From Chromatiaceae bacterium (GTDB taxonomy: Bacteria; Pseudomonadota; Gammaproteobacteria; Chromatiales; Chromatiaceae), in NCBI GenBank assembly GCA_019356535.1, contig CP037918.1, positions 2,506,501 through 2,570,500 of the forward strand: a DNA stretch of 64,000 nt. Direction: 5' to 3'. Shown here piece after piece: positions 47,910 through 58,776 of the stretch; the first letter of the stretch is position 1, and each line of letters begins with the position of its first letter. The notes under the pieces are model-generated. The model searched no databases. It was not told the DNA's origin and was given only the letters and a program-made list of their open reading frames with translations. The translations under genes and the position numbers were made by a program.

Positions 47910-50240
47910 ATGAACGCCCTGCGCCACCCCGCCACCGACCGACCGGCCATCTGGCGCATCCGCGTGCGCGGCATTGTGCAGGGCGTGGGCTTCCGCCCGG
48001 CGGTGTGGCGGCTGGCGCGCACCCTGGGCCTGTCCGGCGAGGTCCGCAACGACGGCGATGGCGTGGCGATCCGCTTGCACGGCCTGCCCGCCGAGATCGA
48101 CGACTTCATCACCCGGCTGCGCCGCGATCCGCCCCCGCTGGCACGCATCGACACTATCGAGATCGAAGGCACCGAGCCGGGCAAACTGCCATCCGGCTTT
48201 CATATCGTGCCCAGCGAGGGCGGCACCATCCGCACCCTGGTCTCGCCCGACGTGGCCACCTGCCCCGACTGCTTGGCCGAGGTGCTCTCCGCTACCGACC
48301 GCCGCGCCGGCCACCCCTTCGCCAACTGCACCCACTGCGGGCCACGCCTGTCCATCCTGCGCGAGCTGCCCTATGACCGCGCACACACCAGCATGGCCGA
48401 GTTCCCGATGTGTCCGCAGTGCGCCGCCGAATACGCCGACCCGGCCGACCGACGCTTCCATGCCCAGCCCATTGCCTGCCCTGACTGCGGCCCGCGCCTG
48501 TGGCTGAGCGACTGCACCGGGCAGGCACAATCCTGCGACGATCCGATCGCCGAGGCGGCACGTCGGCTGCGCGAGGGACAGATCCTTGCAATCAAGGGCG
48601 TCGGCGGCTTTCACCTGGTCGCCGACGCCACCCGCGGTGACACCCTGGAGACACTGCGCCAACGCAAGCGGCGGCCGCGCAAGCCGCTGGCGCTGATGGC
48701 GCGCGACCTCGAGGTGATCGCGCGCTACCGCACCCTCTCGACCGCCGAACAGCGCGCGCTGGAAGACCGCGCTGCGCCCATCGTGGTGCTCGAACACCCC
48801 GGCCCCGAGCAGCTGCCCGAGGCCATCGCCCCAGGTAGCGGCGCACTGGGTTTCATGCTGCCCCATTCGCCGCTGCATCACCTGCTGGCGCGGTATTTCG
48901 ACACCCCACTGGTCTTCACCTCGGGTAACGCCTCGGGCCGGCCCCAGTGCACCGACAACGACGAAGCACTCGCCAGGCTGGGCGAGATCGCCGACGCCTT
49001 CCTGCTGCATGACCGTGCCATCGTCAACCGCGTGGACGACTCGGTGCTGCGCCTGATCGATGGCGCCCCCGCCCCCCTGCGCCGTGCGCGCGGCTTCGCG
49101 CCCACCCCTCTGCCCCTGCCGCCGGGGCTGGAGGACGCCCCGCCGCTGCTCGCTCTCGGCGGTGAACTGAAGAACACCTTCTGCCTGCTGCGCGAGGGGC
49201 AGGCTATCCTTTCGCAGCACATCGGAGACCTGGAGCAGGCCGACACCTGGCGCGACTGGCAGGAGCAGATCGAACGCTTCGCCACGCTGTTCGCACACCG
49301 TCCCGAGGCGATCGCCATCGACGGCCATCCCGGCTACCGCAGCAGTGCCTGGGGCCGCGAACAGGCCGCACGCGAAGGCCTGCCGCTGATCACCGTGCAA
49401 CACCATCACGCCCACCTGGCCGCCTGCCTGGCCGAGCACGGCGTGCCGGCGGATGACGGCCCCTCGCTGGGCATCGTGCTCGACGGTATCGGTCACGGCG
49501 AGGACGGCAGCGGCTGGGGTGGTGAACTGCTGGTTGGCGACTACCGGGGCTTCCGGCGGATCGCGCGGCTGCGTCCAGCCGCCCTGCCTGGCGGCGCACA
49601 GGCCATGCGCGAACCCTGGCGCAACTTGGCCGCGCGTCTGCTGTCTGAAGCCCCAGCGCTGGTCGAACGCGCCGAGGTGCTGGCCGGCCGCCCGCTCGAG
49701 ACCCTGCGGCGCATGATCGAACGCGGCGTCAACAGTCCACCGGCCAGCTCTGCCGGACGCCTGTTCGACGCCGTGGCCGCACTGCTCGGACTGGCCCCGG
49801 CACACCAGTCCTTCGAGGGCGAAGCGGCCATGGCGCTGGAACAGGCCGCGCACACCGCCGAACGCGGCCACCCGTGCCGCCTGGAAGCGCGCGAGCGCGA
49901 CGGTCTGCTCGAGCTGGACCCCGCGCCGCTGTGGCCGGCACTGATCGAGGGTATCGAGCAAGGCGTGCCGGCCGGTCCGCTGGCGCGTGGCTTTCACGAG
50001 GCGCTGGCCGAAGCCTTCGCCCGGGCCGCCATCGCCGCGGCGCAGAAACGGCGGATCGCGCGCGTGGCGCTCAGCGGCGGTGTGTTGCAGAACCGGCTGC
50101 TGGCCGAGGAGCTCTGCGAGCGCCTGCGCGCGGTAGAGCTGCAAGTACTCATTCACCGGCAGGTACCTGCCAACGATGGGGGACTGGCGCTCGGCCAGGC
50201 CTGCATTGCGGCGGCGCGCCTGCGCGAGCAACGGAGGTAG
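47910..50240 (+). CDS. hypF: HypF carbamoyltransferase
   Basis: A 776-residue enzyme making cyanide ligands with HypE. The N-terminal acylphosphatase domain (about 16-105) has RGIVQGVGFRPAVWRLA. It is followed by four CxxC zinc-finger motifs (CPDC, CTHC, CPQC, CPDC), a YrdC-like domain at about 205-390 (with KGVGGFHLV and LMARDLE), and the C-terminal Kae1-like carbamoyltransferase (GGELKNTFCL, HHHAHLAACLAEHG, and DGIGHGEDG). Confidence 0.97.
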   Translation: MNALRHPATDRPAIWRIRVRGIVQGVGFRPAVWRLARTLGLSGEVRNDGDGVAIRLHGLPAEIDDFITRLRRDPPPLARIDTIEIEGTEPGKLPSGFHIVPSEGGTIRTLVSPDVATCPDCLAEVLSATDRRAGHPFANCTHCGPRLSILRELPYDRAHTSMAEFPMCPQCAAEYADPADRRFHAQPIACPDCGPRLWLSDCTGQAQSCDDPIAEAARRLREGQILAIKGVGGFHLVADATRGDTLETLRQRKRRPRKPLALMARDLEVIARYRTLSTAEQRALEDRAAPIVVLEHPGPEQLPEAIAPGSGALGFMLPHSPLHHLLARYFDTPLVFTSGNASGRPQCTDNDEALARLGEIADAFLLHDRAIVNRVDDSVLRLIDGAPAPLRRARGFAPTPLPLPPGLEDAPPLLALGGELKNTFCLLREGQAILSQHIGDLEQADTWRDWQEQIERFATLFAHRPEAIAIDGHPGYRSSAWGREQAAREGLPLITVQHHHAHLAACLAEHGVPADDGPSLGIVLDGIGHGEDGSGWGGELLVGDYRGFRRIARLRPAALPGGAQAMREPWRNLAARLLSEAPALVERAEVLAGRPLETLRRMIERGVNSPPASSAGRLFDAVAALLGLAPAHQSFEGEAAMALEQAAHTAERGHPCRLEARERDGLLELDPAPLWPALIEGIEQGVPAGPLARGFHEALAEAFARAAIAAAQKRRIARVALSGGVLQNRLLAEELCERLRAVELQVLIHRQVPANDGGLALGQACIAAARLREQRR

Positions 50241-50245
50241 GAATC

Positions 50246-50530
50246 ATGTGTCTGGGCATTCCGGGACAGATCGTGGAGATCGTCGATCACGAAAACCTGA
50301 TGGCGCGGGTGGACGTGGCCGGCGTACGCCGCGAAATCAACATCGCCTGCATCATCGACGACGCGCACCCGCCCGAGGCCTGCGTCGGTGACTGGGTACT
50401 GGTGCATGTCGGCTTCGCCATGAGCCGCATCGACGAGGCCGAGGCGCGCAAGACGCTCGCGCTGCTCGACCAGCTCGGTGAGGTGGAAGCCGAACTTGCG
50501 ACCATGCGCGCCAGTGAGGCGCCAGCATGA
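50246..50530 (+). CDS. hypC: HypC hydrogenase maturation chaperone
   Basis: A 94-residue chaperone starting MCLGIPGQIV, with the essential Cys2 that holds the Fe(CN)2CO precursor between HypD and HupL. It has the usual GDWVLVHVGFAMSRIDEAEA segment. A GGAGGTAGGA box precedes it and the end overlaps the SIS gene. Confidence 0.97.
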   Translation: MCLGIPGQIVEIVDHENLMARVDVAGVRREINIACIIDDAHPPEACVGDWVLVHVGFAMSRIDEAEARKTLALLDQLGEVEAELATMRASEAPA

Positions 50531-51207
50531 ACCCTACCCTCGACGCCCTCTACCCCTTTCTCGCCGGCGGCACCAAGGAGCCGCAGGCCGAGCAGGGAGC
50601 GCTGTGCGAGTCGGTGCGCCGCAAGGCCATGCACAGCATGGAGGTCCAGCAGGATTTCTTCGCGCGCAACACCGAGGCGCTGATCGCCTGTGCCCGCGAC
50701 CTGGCCGCCAGCTACCGCGCAGGCGGGCGCCTGTTTACCATGGGCAACGGCGGCTCGAGCTGCGATGCGGCCCACCTGGCGGTGGAGTTCCAGCACCCGG
50801 TGACCACCGGGCGGCCCGCGCTGCCAGCGATGAACCTGATCATGGACGCCGCCATGTGCTCGGCGGTGGCCAATGACGTGGGCGTCGAGCATGTCTTCGT
50901 GCGCCAGCTCGAGGCCCATGCCCGCGCCGGCGACACTCTGGCCGGCTTCTCCACCAGCGGCAATTCCGCCAACCTGATGCGCGCCTTCGCCCGCGCCCGC
51001 GAGCTGGGCCTGTTGACTATCGGCTTCGCCGGGGGCGACGGCGGCGAGATGCGCGCCTCGGGCCTGTTGGACCACTGCCTGGTGGTCGAGACCGACTCCA
51101 TCCACCGTGTGCAGGAAGTGCACGTGGCCTGTTACCACATCCTCTGGGATCTGACACACACACTGCTCGCCGACAGCCGCGGGCATGCGGGAGGGAAGAC
51201 ATCATGA
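50527..51207 (+). CDS. SIS-domain (GmhA/DiaA-like) protein in the hyp operon
   Basis: A 226-residue SIS-domain protein with MGNGGSSCDAAHLAVEFQHP and FSTSGNSANLMRAFARAR, the sugar-phosphate-binding loops of GmhA-type proteins. It is not standard hydrogenase machinery. Its start overlaps hypC by 4 bp and its end overlaps hypD by 4 bp, so it is tightly embedded between them. A phosphosugar isomerase function is suggested by the fold only, and no role in hydrogenase maturation is known to me. KdsD at 62818 is a different SIS protein. Confidence 0.85.
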   Translation: MNPTLDALYPFLAGGTKEPQAEQGALCESVRRKAMHSMEVQQDFFARNTEALIACARDLAASYRAGGRLFTMGNGGSSCDAAHLAVEFQHPVTTGRPALPAMNLIMDAAMCSAVANDVGVEHVFVRQLEAHARAGDTLAGFSTSGNSANLMRAFARARELGLLTIGFAGGDGGEMRASGLLDHCLVVETDSIHRVQEVHVACYHILWDLTHTLLADSRGHAGGKTS

Positions 51208-52343
51208 AATTCGTCGACGAGTTCCGCGACCCGGACAAGGCACGCGCCCTGATCCGCGAAATCGAGACCCTGCTGCCGCAAATTCCGCGCGCAGACGAGC
51301 GACCGTTGCAGATCATGGAATTCTGCGGCGGGCACACCCACACCATCTTCCGCTATGGCCTGGAGCAGATGCTGCCTGGGGCCATCGAGCTGGTGCACGG
51401 CCCCGGCTGCCCGGTGTGCGTGCTGCCGATGGGCCGGGTGGACGACTGCGTGGCGCTGGCCGAGCGCCCCGAGGTGATCTTCACCACCTTCGGCGATGCC
51501 ATGCGCGTACCCGGCTCGAAGAAGAGCCTGTTGCAGGCCAAGGCCGAGGGCGCAGACGTGCGCATGGTCTATTCGCCGCTGGACGCGCTGGCGCTGGCGC
51601 GCGCCAACCCCGATCGCGAGGTGATCTTCTTCGCACTCGGCTTCGAAACCACCATGCCCAGCACCGCGCTCACCGTGCTGGCGGCCGAGCGCGAGGGCAT
51701 CGACAACTTCTCGCTGTTCTGCAACCACATCACCACGGTGCCGACCATCAAGGCCATCCTCGACTCGCCGGACATGCAGATCGACGCCTTCCTCGCACCG
51801 GGACACGTGAGCATGGTGGTCGGCGAAGCGCCCTTCCGCTTCGTCGCCGAAGACTACGGCAAGCCCATCGTCGTTACCGGCTTCGAGCCACTCGACATCC
51901 TGCAGTCGCTGTGGATGGTGATCCGCCAGCTCGCCGAAGGCCGCTGTGAGGTGGAGAACCAGTACCGGCGCATCGTGCCGCCCGAAGGCAACAGCGCCGG
52001 CCTGGAGGCGGTGGCCAAGGTCTTCGAGCTGCGCGAGTTCTTCGAATGGCGCGGCCTCGGCTCGATCGACCACTCGGGTGTGCGCATGCGCGAGGAATAC
52101 GCGCACTTCGACGCCGAACGCAAGTTCCCGGTGCCCAGCCTGAAGATCGCCGACCCGCGCTCCTGCCAGTGCGGTGAGGTGCTCAAGGGCGTGATCCGCC
52201 CCTGGGAATGCAAGGTCTACGGCCGCCAGTGCACCCCGCAGACACCGATGGGCGCACTCATGGTCTCGTCCGAGGGCGCTTGCGCCGCCTACTACCAGTA
52301 CGGCCGCCTGGCCGTCGAGGCACAACGAGGAAAGACAGGATGA
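51204..52343 (+). CDS. hypD: HypD iron-sulfur maturation scaffold
   Basis: A 379-residue protein with MEFCGGHTHTIFRYGLEQMLP, GPGCPVCVLPMGRVDD and the C-terminal 4Fe-4S cysteine region (CQCGEVLKG, ECKVYGRQCTPQTPMGALMVSSEGACAAYY). HypD works with HypC to assemble the Fe(CN)2CO unit. Its gene overlaps hypE by 4 bp. Confidence 0.97.
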   Translation: MKFVDEFRDPDKARALIREIETLLPQIPRADERPLQIMEFCGGHTHTIFRYGLEQMLPGAIELVHGPGCPVCVLPMGRVDDCVALAERPEVIFTTFGDAMRVPGSKKSLLQAKAEGADVRMVYSPLDALALARANPDREVIFFALGFETTMPSTALTVLAAEREGIDNFSLFCNHITTVPTIKAILDSPDMQIDAFLAPGHVSMVVGEAPFRFVAEDYGKPIVVTGFEPLDILQSLWMVIRQLAEGRCEVENQYRRIVPPEGNSAGLEAVAKVFELREFFEWRGLGSIDHSGVRMREEYAHFDAERKFPVPSLKIADPRSCQCGEVLKGVIRPWECKVYGRQCTPQTPMGALMVSSEGACAAYYQYGRLAVEAQRGKTG

Positions 52344-53362
52344 ACGGTACCATCACCCTGGCGCACGGTGCCGGCGGGCGTGCGATGCGCGAGCTGATCG
52401 ACACGCTGTTCGTCGGCGGCTATGGCAACGACCTGTTGGCCGCACTCGAGGACCAGGCACGACTGGAACTCGATGCCCTGGTCGCACGCGGCGACCGTCT
52501 GGCCTTCACCACCGACAGCTACGTCGTCGATCCGCTGTTCTTTCCCGGCGGCGACATCGGCAAGCTGGCGATCACCGGCACGGTCAACGACCTGGCCGTC
52601 GGCGGCGCCCGCCCGCTGTACCTCTCCTGCGGGATGATCCTCGAGGAGGGCCTGCCGCTGGACACCCTGCGCCGGGTAGTCGCCTCCATGAAGGCCACCG
52701 CCGAGGAGGCCGGGGTACAGATCGTCACCGGTGACACCAAGGTGGTGCACCGGGGCGCTGCCGACAAGCTGTTCATCAACACCGCCGGCATCGGAGTCAT
52801 CCCTGCCGGGGTGGACATCCGCGCGGCGCGTGCTCGGCCGGGCGACCGTATCCTGGTCAACGGCTGGATCGGCGATCACGGCGCGGCCATCGTCGATGCC
52901 CGGGGCGAGCTGGCGCTGGACAACCCGGTGGAGACCGACTGCCAGCCGCTCGGCGGCCTGGTGGAGGCCATGCTCGCTGCCTGCCCCGACATTCACTGCC
53001 TGCGAGACGCCACCCGCGGGGGGCTCGCCGGGGTCCTCAACGAGTTCGCCACCGCCAGTGGCAGTGCGTTGCACATCGACGAGACGGCCCTGCCGATCCG
53101 CGACACGGTACGCGGGGTCTGCGAGATCCTCGGCCTGGACCCGCTGTACCTGGCCAACGAGGGCAAGCTGGTGGCCATCGTCGCGCCCGAAGACGCCGAG
53201 CCCGTGCTCGAGGCCATGCGTGCCCACCCGGCCGGGCGCGATGCCGCCATCATCGGCGAGGTAACCGAGTCACCTGCCGGCAGCGTGATCCTGCACACCG
53301 GCTTCGGTGGCGAACGCATCGTCGATCTGCTGGTTGGCGAACAACTCCCGAGAATCTGCTGA
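52340..53362 (+). CDS. hypE: HypE hydrogenase maturation ATPase
   Basis: A 340-residue PurM-like ATPase that dehydrates the HypF-made thiocarbamate on its C-terminal cysteine. It ends PRIC as required. The HGAGGRAMRELI start, DSYVVDPLFFPGGDIGKLAITGTVNDLAVGGA and RDATRGGLAGVLNE blocks are typical. It closes the hyp portion of the operon, 9 bp before the transporter gene. Confidence 0.97.
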   Translation: MNGTITLAHGAGGRAMRELIDTLFVGGYGNDLLAALEDQARLELDALVARGDRLAFTTDSYVVDPLFFPGGDIGKLAITGTVNDLAVGGARPLYLSCGMILEEGLPLDTLRRVVASMKATAEEAGVQIVTGDTKVVHRGAADKLFINTAGIGVIPAGVDIRAARARPGDRILVNGWIGDHGAAIVDARGELALDNPVETDCQPLGGLVEAMLAACPDIHCLRDATRGGLAGVLNEFATASGSALHIDETALPIRDTVRGVCEILGLDPLYLANEGKLVAIVAPEDAEPVLEAMRAHPAGRDAAIIGEVTESPAGSVILHTGFGGERIVDLLVGEQLPRIC

Positions 53363-53371
53363 GGACTTCCC

Positions 53372-54076
53372 ATGACCATCCTGAGCATCCTGTTGATGAG
53401 CCTGCTGATCGGCATGCGCCACGCCCTGGAGAGCGATCACCTCGCCGCCGTGGCCTCGCTGGCCACCCGTTCGCCTTCGTTGCGCCAGACCGTGCGCCTG
53501 GGCGCTACCTGGGGCCTGGGCCACACCCTCGCCCTGTTCCTCTTCGGCTCGGTGGTGCTGTGGATGGATACGGTGATGCCGGAACGCCTGGCACACTGGC
53601 TGGAGTTCGCCGTCGGCCTGATGCTGGTGGGGCTCGGCATCGACGTGCTGCGCCGCCTGTGGCGCGAGCGTGTGCACTTCCATGTGCATCGCCACAGCGA
53701 CGGCACCGTGCACTTCCATGCCCATTCCCACCAGGGACAGCGCGCTCACGACACGGACGCGCACCGGCACGAGCACCCTCAGGGCTTCCCGCTGCGTGCC
53801 CTGCTGGTCGGCCTGGTGCACGGCATGGCCGGTTCGGCGGCGCTGATCCTGCTCACCCTGCAGACCCTGCACGACCCCTGGCTGGGCATGCTCTACATGC
53901 TGGTGTTCGGTATCGGCTCCATCCTCGGCATGGCCGCCGTCTCGGTGGTCATCGCCTGGCCGCTCAAGGCCACCGGCCGGCGCCTGACCTGGGCCCACAA
54001 CGGCCTGCAGGCCACCATCGGCCTGTTCACCCTGGGCAGCGGGCTGTGGATCGCACTGGAGAGTGCGCCGGTGTGA
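53372..54076 (+). CDS. NicO/UreH-like nickel transporter
   Basis: A 234-residue membrane protein with about six helices and the GMRHALESDHLAAV first-helix metal motif (H-x4-D-H type of NiCoT/NicO transporters), a His-rich cytoplasmic loop (HFHVHRHSDGTVHFHAHSH, more His after) and a later VGLVHGMAGSAALI segment. It is the last gene of the hydrogenase operon and likely supplies nickel for HypA/HypB. Nickel rather than cobalt is inferred from context. Confidence 0.85.
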   Translation: MTILSILLMSLLIGMRHALESDHLAAVASLATRSPSLRQTVRLGATWGLGHTLALFLFGSVVLWMDTVMPERLAHWLEFAVGLMLVGLGIDVLRRLWRERVHFHVHRHSDGTVHFHAHSHQGQRAHDTDAHRHEHPQGFPLRALLVGLVHGMAGSAALILLTLQTLHDPWLGMLYMLVFGIGSILGMAAVSVVIAWPLKATGRRLTWAHNGLQATIGLFTLGSGLWIALESAPV

Positions 54077-54082
54077 GTCCTC

Positions 54083-54247
54083 GATGGGCACGCTGCGCTT
54101 TGCCCATCCTACAGACCCTCCCGGATTTCATATCAATTCCGAACACGTAGGATGGGCAAAGGCGCGCAGCGCCGTGCCCATCACCAAGCGGCAGGAAGCT
54201 CCGGGATGGCTGGGCAGGATGGGCAAAGGCCGCAGGCCGTGCCCATC
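54083..54247. repeat. Three GTAGGATGGGCAAAG-type intergenic repeats
   Basis: Copies at 54083-54112 (reverse), 54147-54182 and 54216-54247 share the pattern GTAGGATGGGCAAAG(G)C-GC...CGTGCCCATC. Each can fold by pairing GATGGGC with GCCCATC. The set fills the gap between the nickel transporter and hisD; the last copy touches the hisD stop. It resembles a repeat common in gammaproteobacterial genomes. Confidence 0.8.
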
Positions 54248-55559
54248 AGGGCCGACCACGATCCTTCAGACGATACTCCGCCGAACGCGCATGCGCCTCC
54301 AGGCCCTCGCCGCGCGCCAGGGTCGACGCGGTGCGCCCCAGGGTGTCGGCACCCTCGGGCGAGACCAGGATCAGGCTGGAGCGTTTCTGGAAGTCGTAGA
54401 CGCCCAGCGGCGAGCTGAAGCGCGCAGTGCGCGAGGTCGGCAGCACGTGGTTGGGACCGGCGCAGTAGTCGCCCAGTGGCTCGGAGGTGTGGCGGCCCAT
54501 GAAGATGGCGCCGGCATGGCGAATCTTCTCCGCGTATTCGCGCGGGTTCTCCACCGACAGTTCCAGGTGCTCGGGCGCGATGTGGTTGGCCACCTCGGCG
54601 GCCTCGTCGAGGTCGCGCACACGGATCAGGGCACCACGGGTGCGCAGCGCCGTTTCGATGATCTCGCGGCGCTGCATGCCGGGCAGCAGGCGGTCGATGC
54701 TTTCCTCGACTCTGGCGAGAAAGTCGGCATCCGGGCACAGCAGGATGGACTGGGCATCCTCGTCATGCTCGGCCTGTGAGAACAGGTCCATGGCGATCCA
54801 CTCCGGATCGGTCTTGCCATCACAGATCACCAGGATCTCGGAAGGCCCGGCGACCATGTCGATGCCGACCTGACCGAACACGGTGCGCTTGGCGGTGGCC
54901 ACATAGATGTTGCCGGGGCCGACGATCTTGTCCACCGCGGGCACCGACTCGGTGCCATAGGCCAGCGCGGCCACGGCCTGGGCGCCACCGACGCGGAACA
55001 CCCGGTCCACCCCGCACTCGAAGGCCGCGGCCAGCACCAGCTCGTTGAACTCGCCCCCCGGGGTGGGCACCACCATGATCAGTTCACCCACGCCGGCGAC
55101 CTTGGCCGGCAGGGCGTTCATCAGCACCGAGGAGGGATAGGCCGCCTTGCCGCCGGGCACGTACAGGCCGACCCGGTCGAGCGGGGTGACCGTCTGCCCC
55201 AGCAGGGTGCCGTCGGCCTCGGTATATTCCCAGCCGGCCAGCTTCTGGTGCTCGGCATAGGCACGCACGCGGTCGGCGGCGTGCTTGAGCGCCTGCTGCT
55301 GCTCGGCGGGGATAGCGTTCCAGGCCTGTTCGAGGCGCTCCAGCGGCACCTCGAGATCGGCAGCGGTGCTCGCCTGCCAGCCATCGAAGCGGTTGGTGTA
55401 GTCGATCAGCGCCGCATCGCCGCGTGCGCGAATCTCGGCGATGACTTCCTGCACCACCTGGTTCACCCCTGCGTCCGAGACCGAGTCCCAGGCCAGCAGG
55501 GCGTCGAGGCGCTGCATGAAGTCCGCGTCGGAGGTGTCGAGTTTGTGTATCTCGGCCAT
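54246..55559 (-). CDS. hisD: Histidinol dehydrogenase
   Basis: A 437-residue zinc enzyme oxidising histidinol to histidine with NAD+. Conserved blocks are [75 protein letters not shown] and the [10 protein letters not shown] zinc ligands. hisG lies upstream on the same strand, with a 233-bp repeat-rich gap. hisC, its usual neighbour, is over 21 kb away across the hydrogenase cassette. Confidence 0.96.
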   Translation of the reverse strand: MAEIHKLDTSDADFMQRLDALLAWDSVSDAGVNQVVQEVIAEIRARGDAALIDYTNRFDGWQASTAADLEVPLERLEQAWNAIPAEQQQALKHAADRVRAYAEHQKLAGWEYTEADGTLLGQTVTPLDRVGLYVPGGKAAYPSSVLMNALPAKVAGVGELIMVVPTPGGEFNELVLAAAFECGVDRVFRVGGAQAVAALAYGTESVPAVDKIVGPGNIYVATAKRTVFGQVGIDMVAGPSEILVICDGKTDPEWIAMDLFSQAEHDEDAQSILLCPDADFLARVEESIDRLLPGMQRREIIETALRTRGALIRVRDLDEAAEVANHIAPEHLELSVENPREYAEKIRHAGAIFMGRHTSEPLGDYCAGPNHVLPTSRTARFSSPLGVYDFQKRSSLILVSPEGADTLGRTASTLARGEGLEAHARSAEYRLKDRGRP

Positions 55560-55583
55560 TGGCTCTTGCCTCAGTTCAATTCG

Positions 55584-55790
55584 GTTTCACCATGAAGACC
55601 ACGAAGCACACAAGACCTTCGACAGTTGCAACCCCGGTCCCCCTCGGGAAACTGAAAGTGCACCTTCTCCTCCCCATGAAATAGGGGAGGCTGGGAGGGG
55701 GCTCCCCCTCCTGACCTCCCCCGCAAGCGGGGGGAGAAACCTTGTTCGGCGTTTCCTTCGAGTCCTTTGTGCTCTTTGTGGTCGATAAAA
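55584..55790. repeat. Intergenic repeat mosaic between hisD and hisG
   Basis: The ends carry CACCATGAAGACCACGAAGCACACA at 55588-55612 and, near 55757-55785, the inverted form (TTCGAGTCCTTTGTGCTCTTTGTGGTC). The centre has short inverted G/C tracts, including CTCCCCCGC/GCGGGGGGAG near 55716-55736 and AGGGGAGGCTGGGAGGGGGCTCCCC. Both are familiar intergenic repeat types in proteobacteria. No gene is apparent. Confidence 0.6.
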
Positions 55791-55792
55791 AA

Positions 55793-56437
55793 TCAGTCCG
55801 CCGCCTCCACCGCCTCTTGCAGGCGCTCGACCAGGGCGTGGCAGTCGGCGTGCTTCATCTTCCACGAGGCCTTGTTGACCACCAGGCGCGAGCTGATGTC
55901 GTGCATGTACTCCAGCGGCACCAGGCCGTTGGCCTTGAGGGTATTGCCGGACTCGACCAGGTCCACGATCAGATCCGCCAGGCCGACGATGGGCGCCAGT
56001 TCCATCGAGCCATAGAGCTTGATGGTCTCGACCTGCTGGCCGCGCGCACCGAAGAAGTCGCGCGCCGCGCGCACATACTTGGTGGCCACACGCAGTCGGC
56101 GCGCACGCACATCGGCGCCGGGGAAGCCGGCGACCCACATCTGGCAACGGGCGATGCCCAGATCCAGCGGCTCATACAGGCCCTCGCCGCCGTGTTCCAT
56201 GAGCACGTCCTTGCCGGTGACGCCGAAGTCGGCCGCACCCCATTGCACATAGGTGGGCACATCGGTGGCGCGGATCAGTACCAGCTTCACGTTCGGATGG
56301 TTGGTATCGAGGATCAGCTTGCGGGTCTTGTCCGCGTCCTCGGCAGGCTCGATGCCGGCACGCGCCAGCAGCGGCAGGGTATCTCGGAAAATGCGTCCCT
56401 TGGACAGGGCGATAGTGACAGGGGCGTCGAAGTTCAT
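55793..56437 (-). CDS. hisG: ATP phosphoribosyltransferase, short form
   Basis: A 214-residue HisG of the short type that lacks the C-terminal regulatory domain and normally needs HisZ, not present in the window. Blocks include [43 protein letters not shown] and the PRPP loop region [21 protein letters not shown]. It catalyses the first step of histidine synthesis. The stop is separated from hisD by the repeat mosaic; murA lies 2 bp upstream. Confidence 0.96.
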   Translation of the reverse strand: MNFDAPVTIALSKGRIFRDTLPLLARAGIEPAEDADKTRKLILDTNHPNVKLVLIRATDVPTYVQWGAADFGVTGKDVLMEHGGEGLYEPLDLGIARCQMWVAGFPGADVRARRLRVATKYVRAARDFFGARGQQVETIKLYGSMELAPIVGLADLIVDLVESGNTLKANGLVPLEYMHDISSRLVVNKASWKMKHADCHALVERLQEAVEAAD

Positions 56438-56439
56438 GG

Positions 56440-57723
<1,284 letters not shown>

Positions 57724-57793
57724 TCAAACGGCGCGCGTACCGCGAAAAGGGGCAATGATAATGAAAAACCGCCGGAAAAGTCGCGCCCGCACT

Positions 57794-58093
57794 TCAATCC
57801 AGACCCAGCAAGTCGCGCACGCCCGAGAGCTCGGCCAGTTCACGCAGGTTGCCGGGAATCGACTCCAGACGCAACTCGCGCCCGCAGGCCTGCGCCTGTT
57901 CGCGCGCCTCCAGCAGCAACACCAGGGCGGCACTGTTCGCCTGCTCGATACCGGCGAGCGACAATACCTGCACCTCTCCCCGGCCCAGCTGGGCGCGCAA
58001 CGCTGGCCACAGCCGCGGCACGGAATCGAAGTCCAGCACCCCGTTCAGTTCGAGCCGCCCTTCACCCGCGTCGCGTACCGCCGCTTCACTCAT
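57794..58093 (-). CDS. mlaB: MlaB STAS-domain protein of the Mla lipid transporter
   Basis: A 99-residue STAS-domain protein. It has LSLAGIEQANSAALVLLLEAREQAQACG, which corresponds to the conserved D/S..G loop of STAS. MlaB binds the MlaF ATPase. It overlaps mlaC by 4 bp. A BolA gene often found between mlaB and murA is not seen in the 91-bp gap. Confidence 0.85.
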   Translation of the reverse strand: MSEAAVRDAGEGRLELNGVLDFDSVPRLWPALRAQLGRGEVQVLSLAGIEQANSAALVLLLEAREQAQACGRELRLESIPGNLRELAELSGVRDLLGLD

Positions 58094-58776
58094 CCTGCGA
58101 TCTGCTCTTTCTGCTTCTGGCCCGAGGCATCGTTCTTGGCCGAGAGGGCGGCGATCAGGTGATCGATGCCCACCTGCATGCGTTGCGCCGGGTTCTTCGC
58201 CTTGCGCGCACCCTCGCGAATCAGCTGCGCAAAGCTGCTGCGATAGTTGGTCACCAGGCTGATGTTGTCGATGACCACGTCATAGACCAGCCATTCGCCG
58301 CGTTTCTCGTTCCACTTCAGCCGGTAGTCGATGGGAATGGGCGGGCCACCGGCCGTGCGGATGCGCGTGGCGACCACGACCTTCTTCGCGTCTTCGGCAT
58401 AGCGGCCTGGCAGGTATTCGATGGTCTGCCCGGAATACCCCAGCAGGGCGGTGGCATAGGTGCGCACCAGCATCTCCTCGAATTCGGCGACCAGGCGCCG
58501 CTTCTGCTGTTCACTAGCACGACGCCAGAAACGCCCCATGGCCGAGCGGGTCATGGCGGTGAAATCGAAATGCGGCACCACGGTGTCCTTCACCAGACTG
58601 TAGAGCCGGGAGGGATCGGCCTCCAGCTCGGTCTTGCGCGTGGACACCTCGGCGAGCACCTTTTCCGCGGTCCCGCGCACCACCTGTTGCGGATCGATCC
58701 GCGCCTCGGCTGCGGACACCGCCATGATCATCGCCAACAGCATCCCTGCCAGCAAACCATGCCATCGTTTCTTCAT
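58090..58776 (-). CDS. mlaC: MlaC periplasmic phospholipid-binding protein
   Basis: A 228-residue protein with a signal peptide (MKKRWHGLLAGMLLAMIMAVSA) and the MlaC/Ttg2D core: SLVKDTVVPHFDFTAMTRSAMGRFWRRAS and WLVYDVVIDNISLVTNYRSSFAQLI. It shuttles phospholipid between outer- and inner-membrane Mla parts. The ATG at 58776 overlaps the mlaD stop; a GTG at 58779 is an alternative. Confidence 0.92.
   Translation of the reverse strand: MKKRWHGLLAGMLLAMIMAVSAAEARIDPQQVVRGTAEKVLAEVSTRKTELEADPSRLYSLVKDTVVPHFDFTAMTRSAMGRFWRRASEQQKRRLVAEFEEMLVRTYATALLGYSGQTIEYLPGRYAEDAKKVVVATRIRTAGGPPIPIDYRLKWNEKRGEWLVYDVVIDNISLVTNYRSSFAQLIREGARKAKNPAQRMQVGIDHLIAALSAKNDASGQKQKEQIAG

Noticed and set aside
47739..50231. 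830-codon open frame opposite hypF
   Set aside because: Antisense shadow of a clear HypF; composition typical of opposite-strand frames in high-GC DNA and no domain recognised.
55587..56147. 186-codon minus-strand frame over the hisD-hisG gap
   Set aside because: It runs through hisG in another frame and through repeat DNA, with no start signal.
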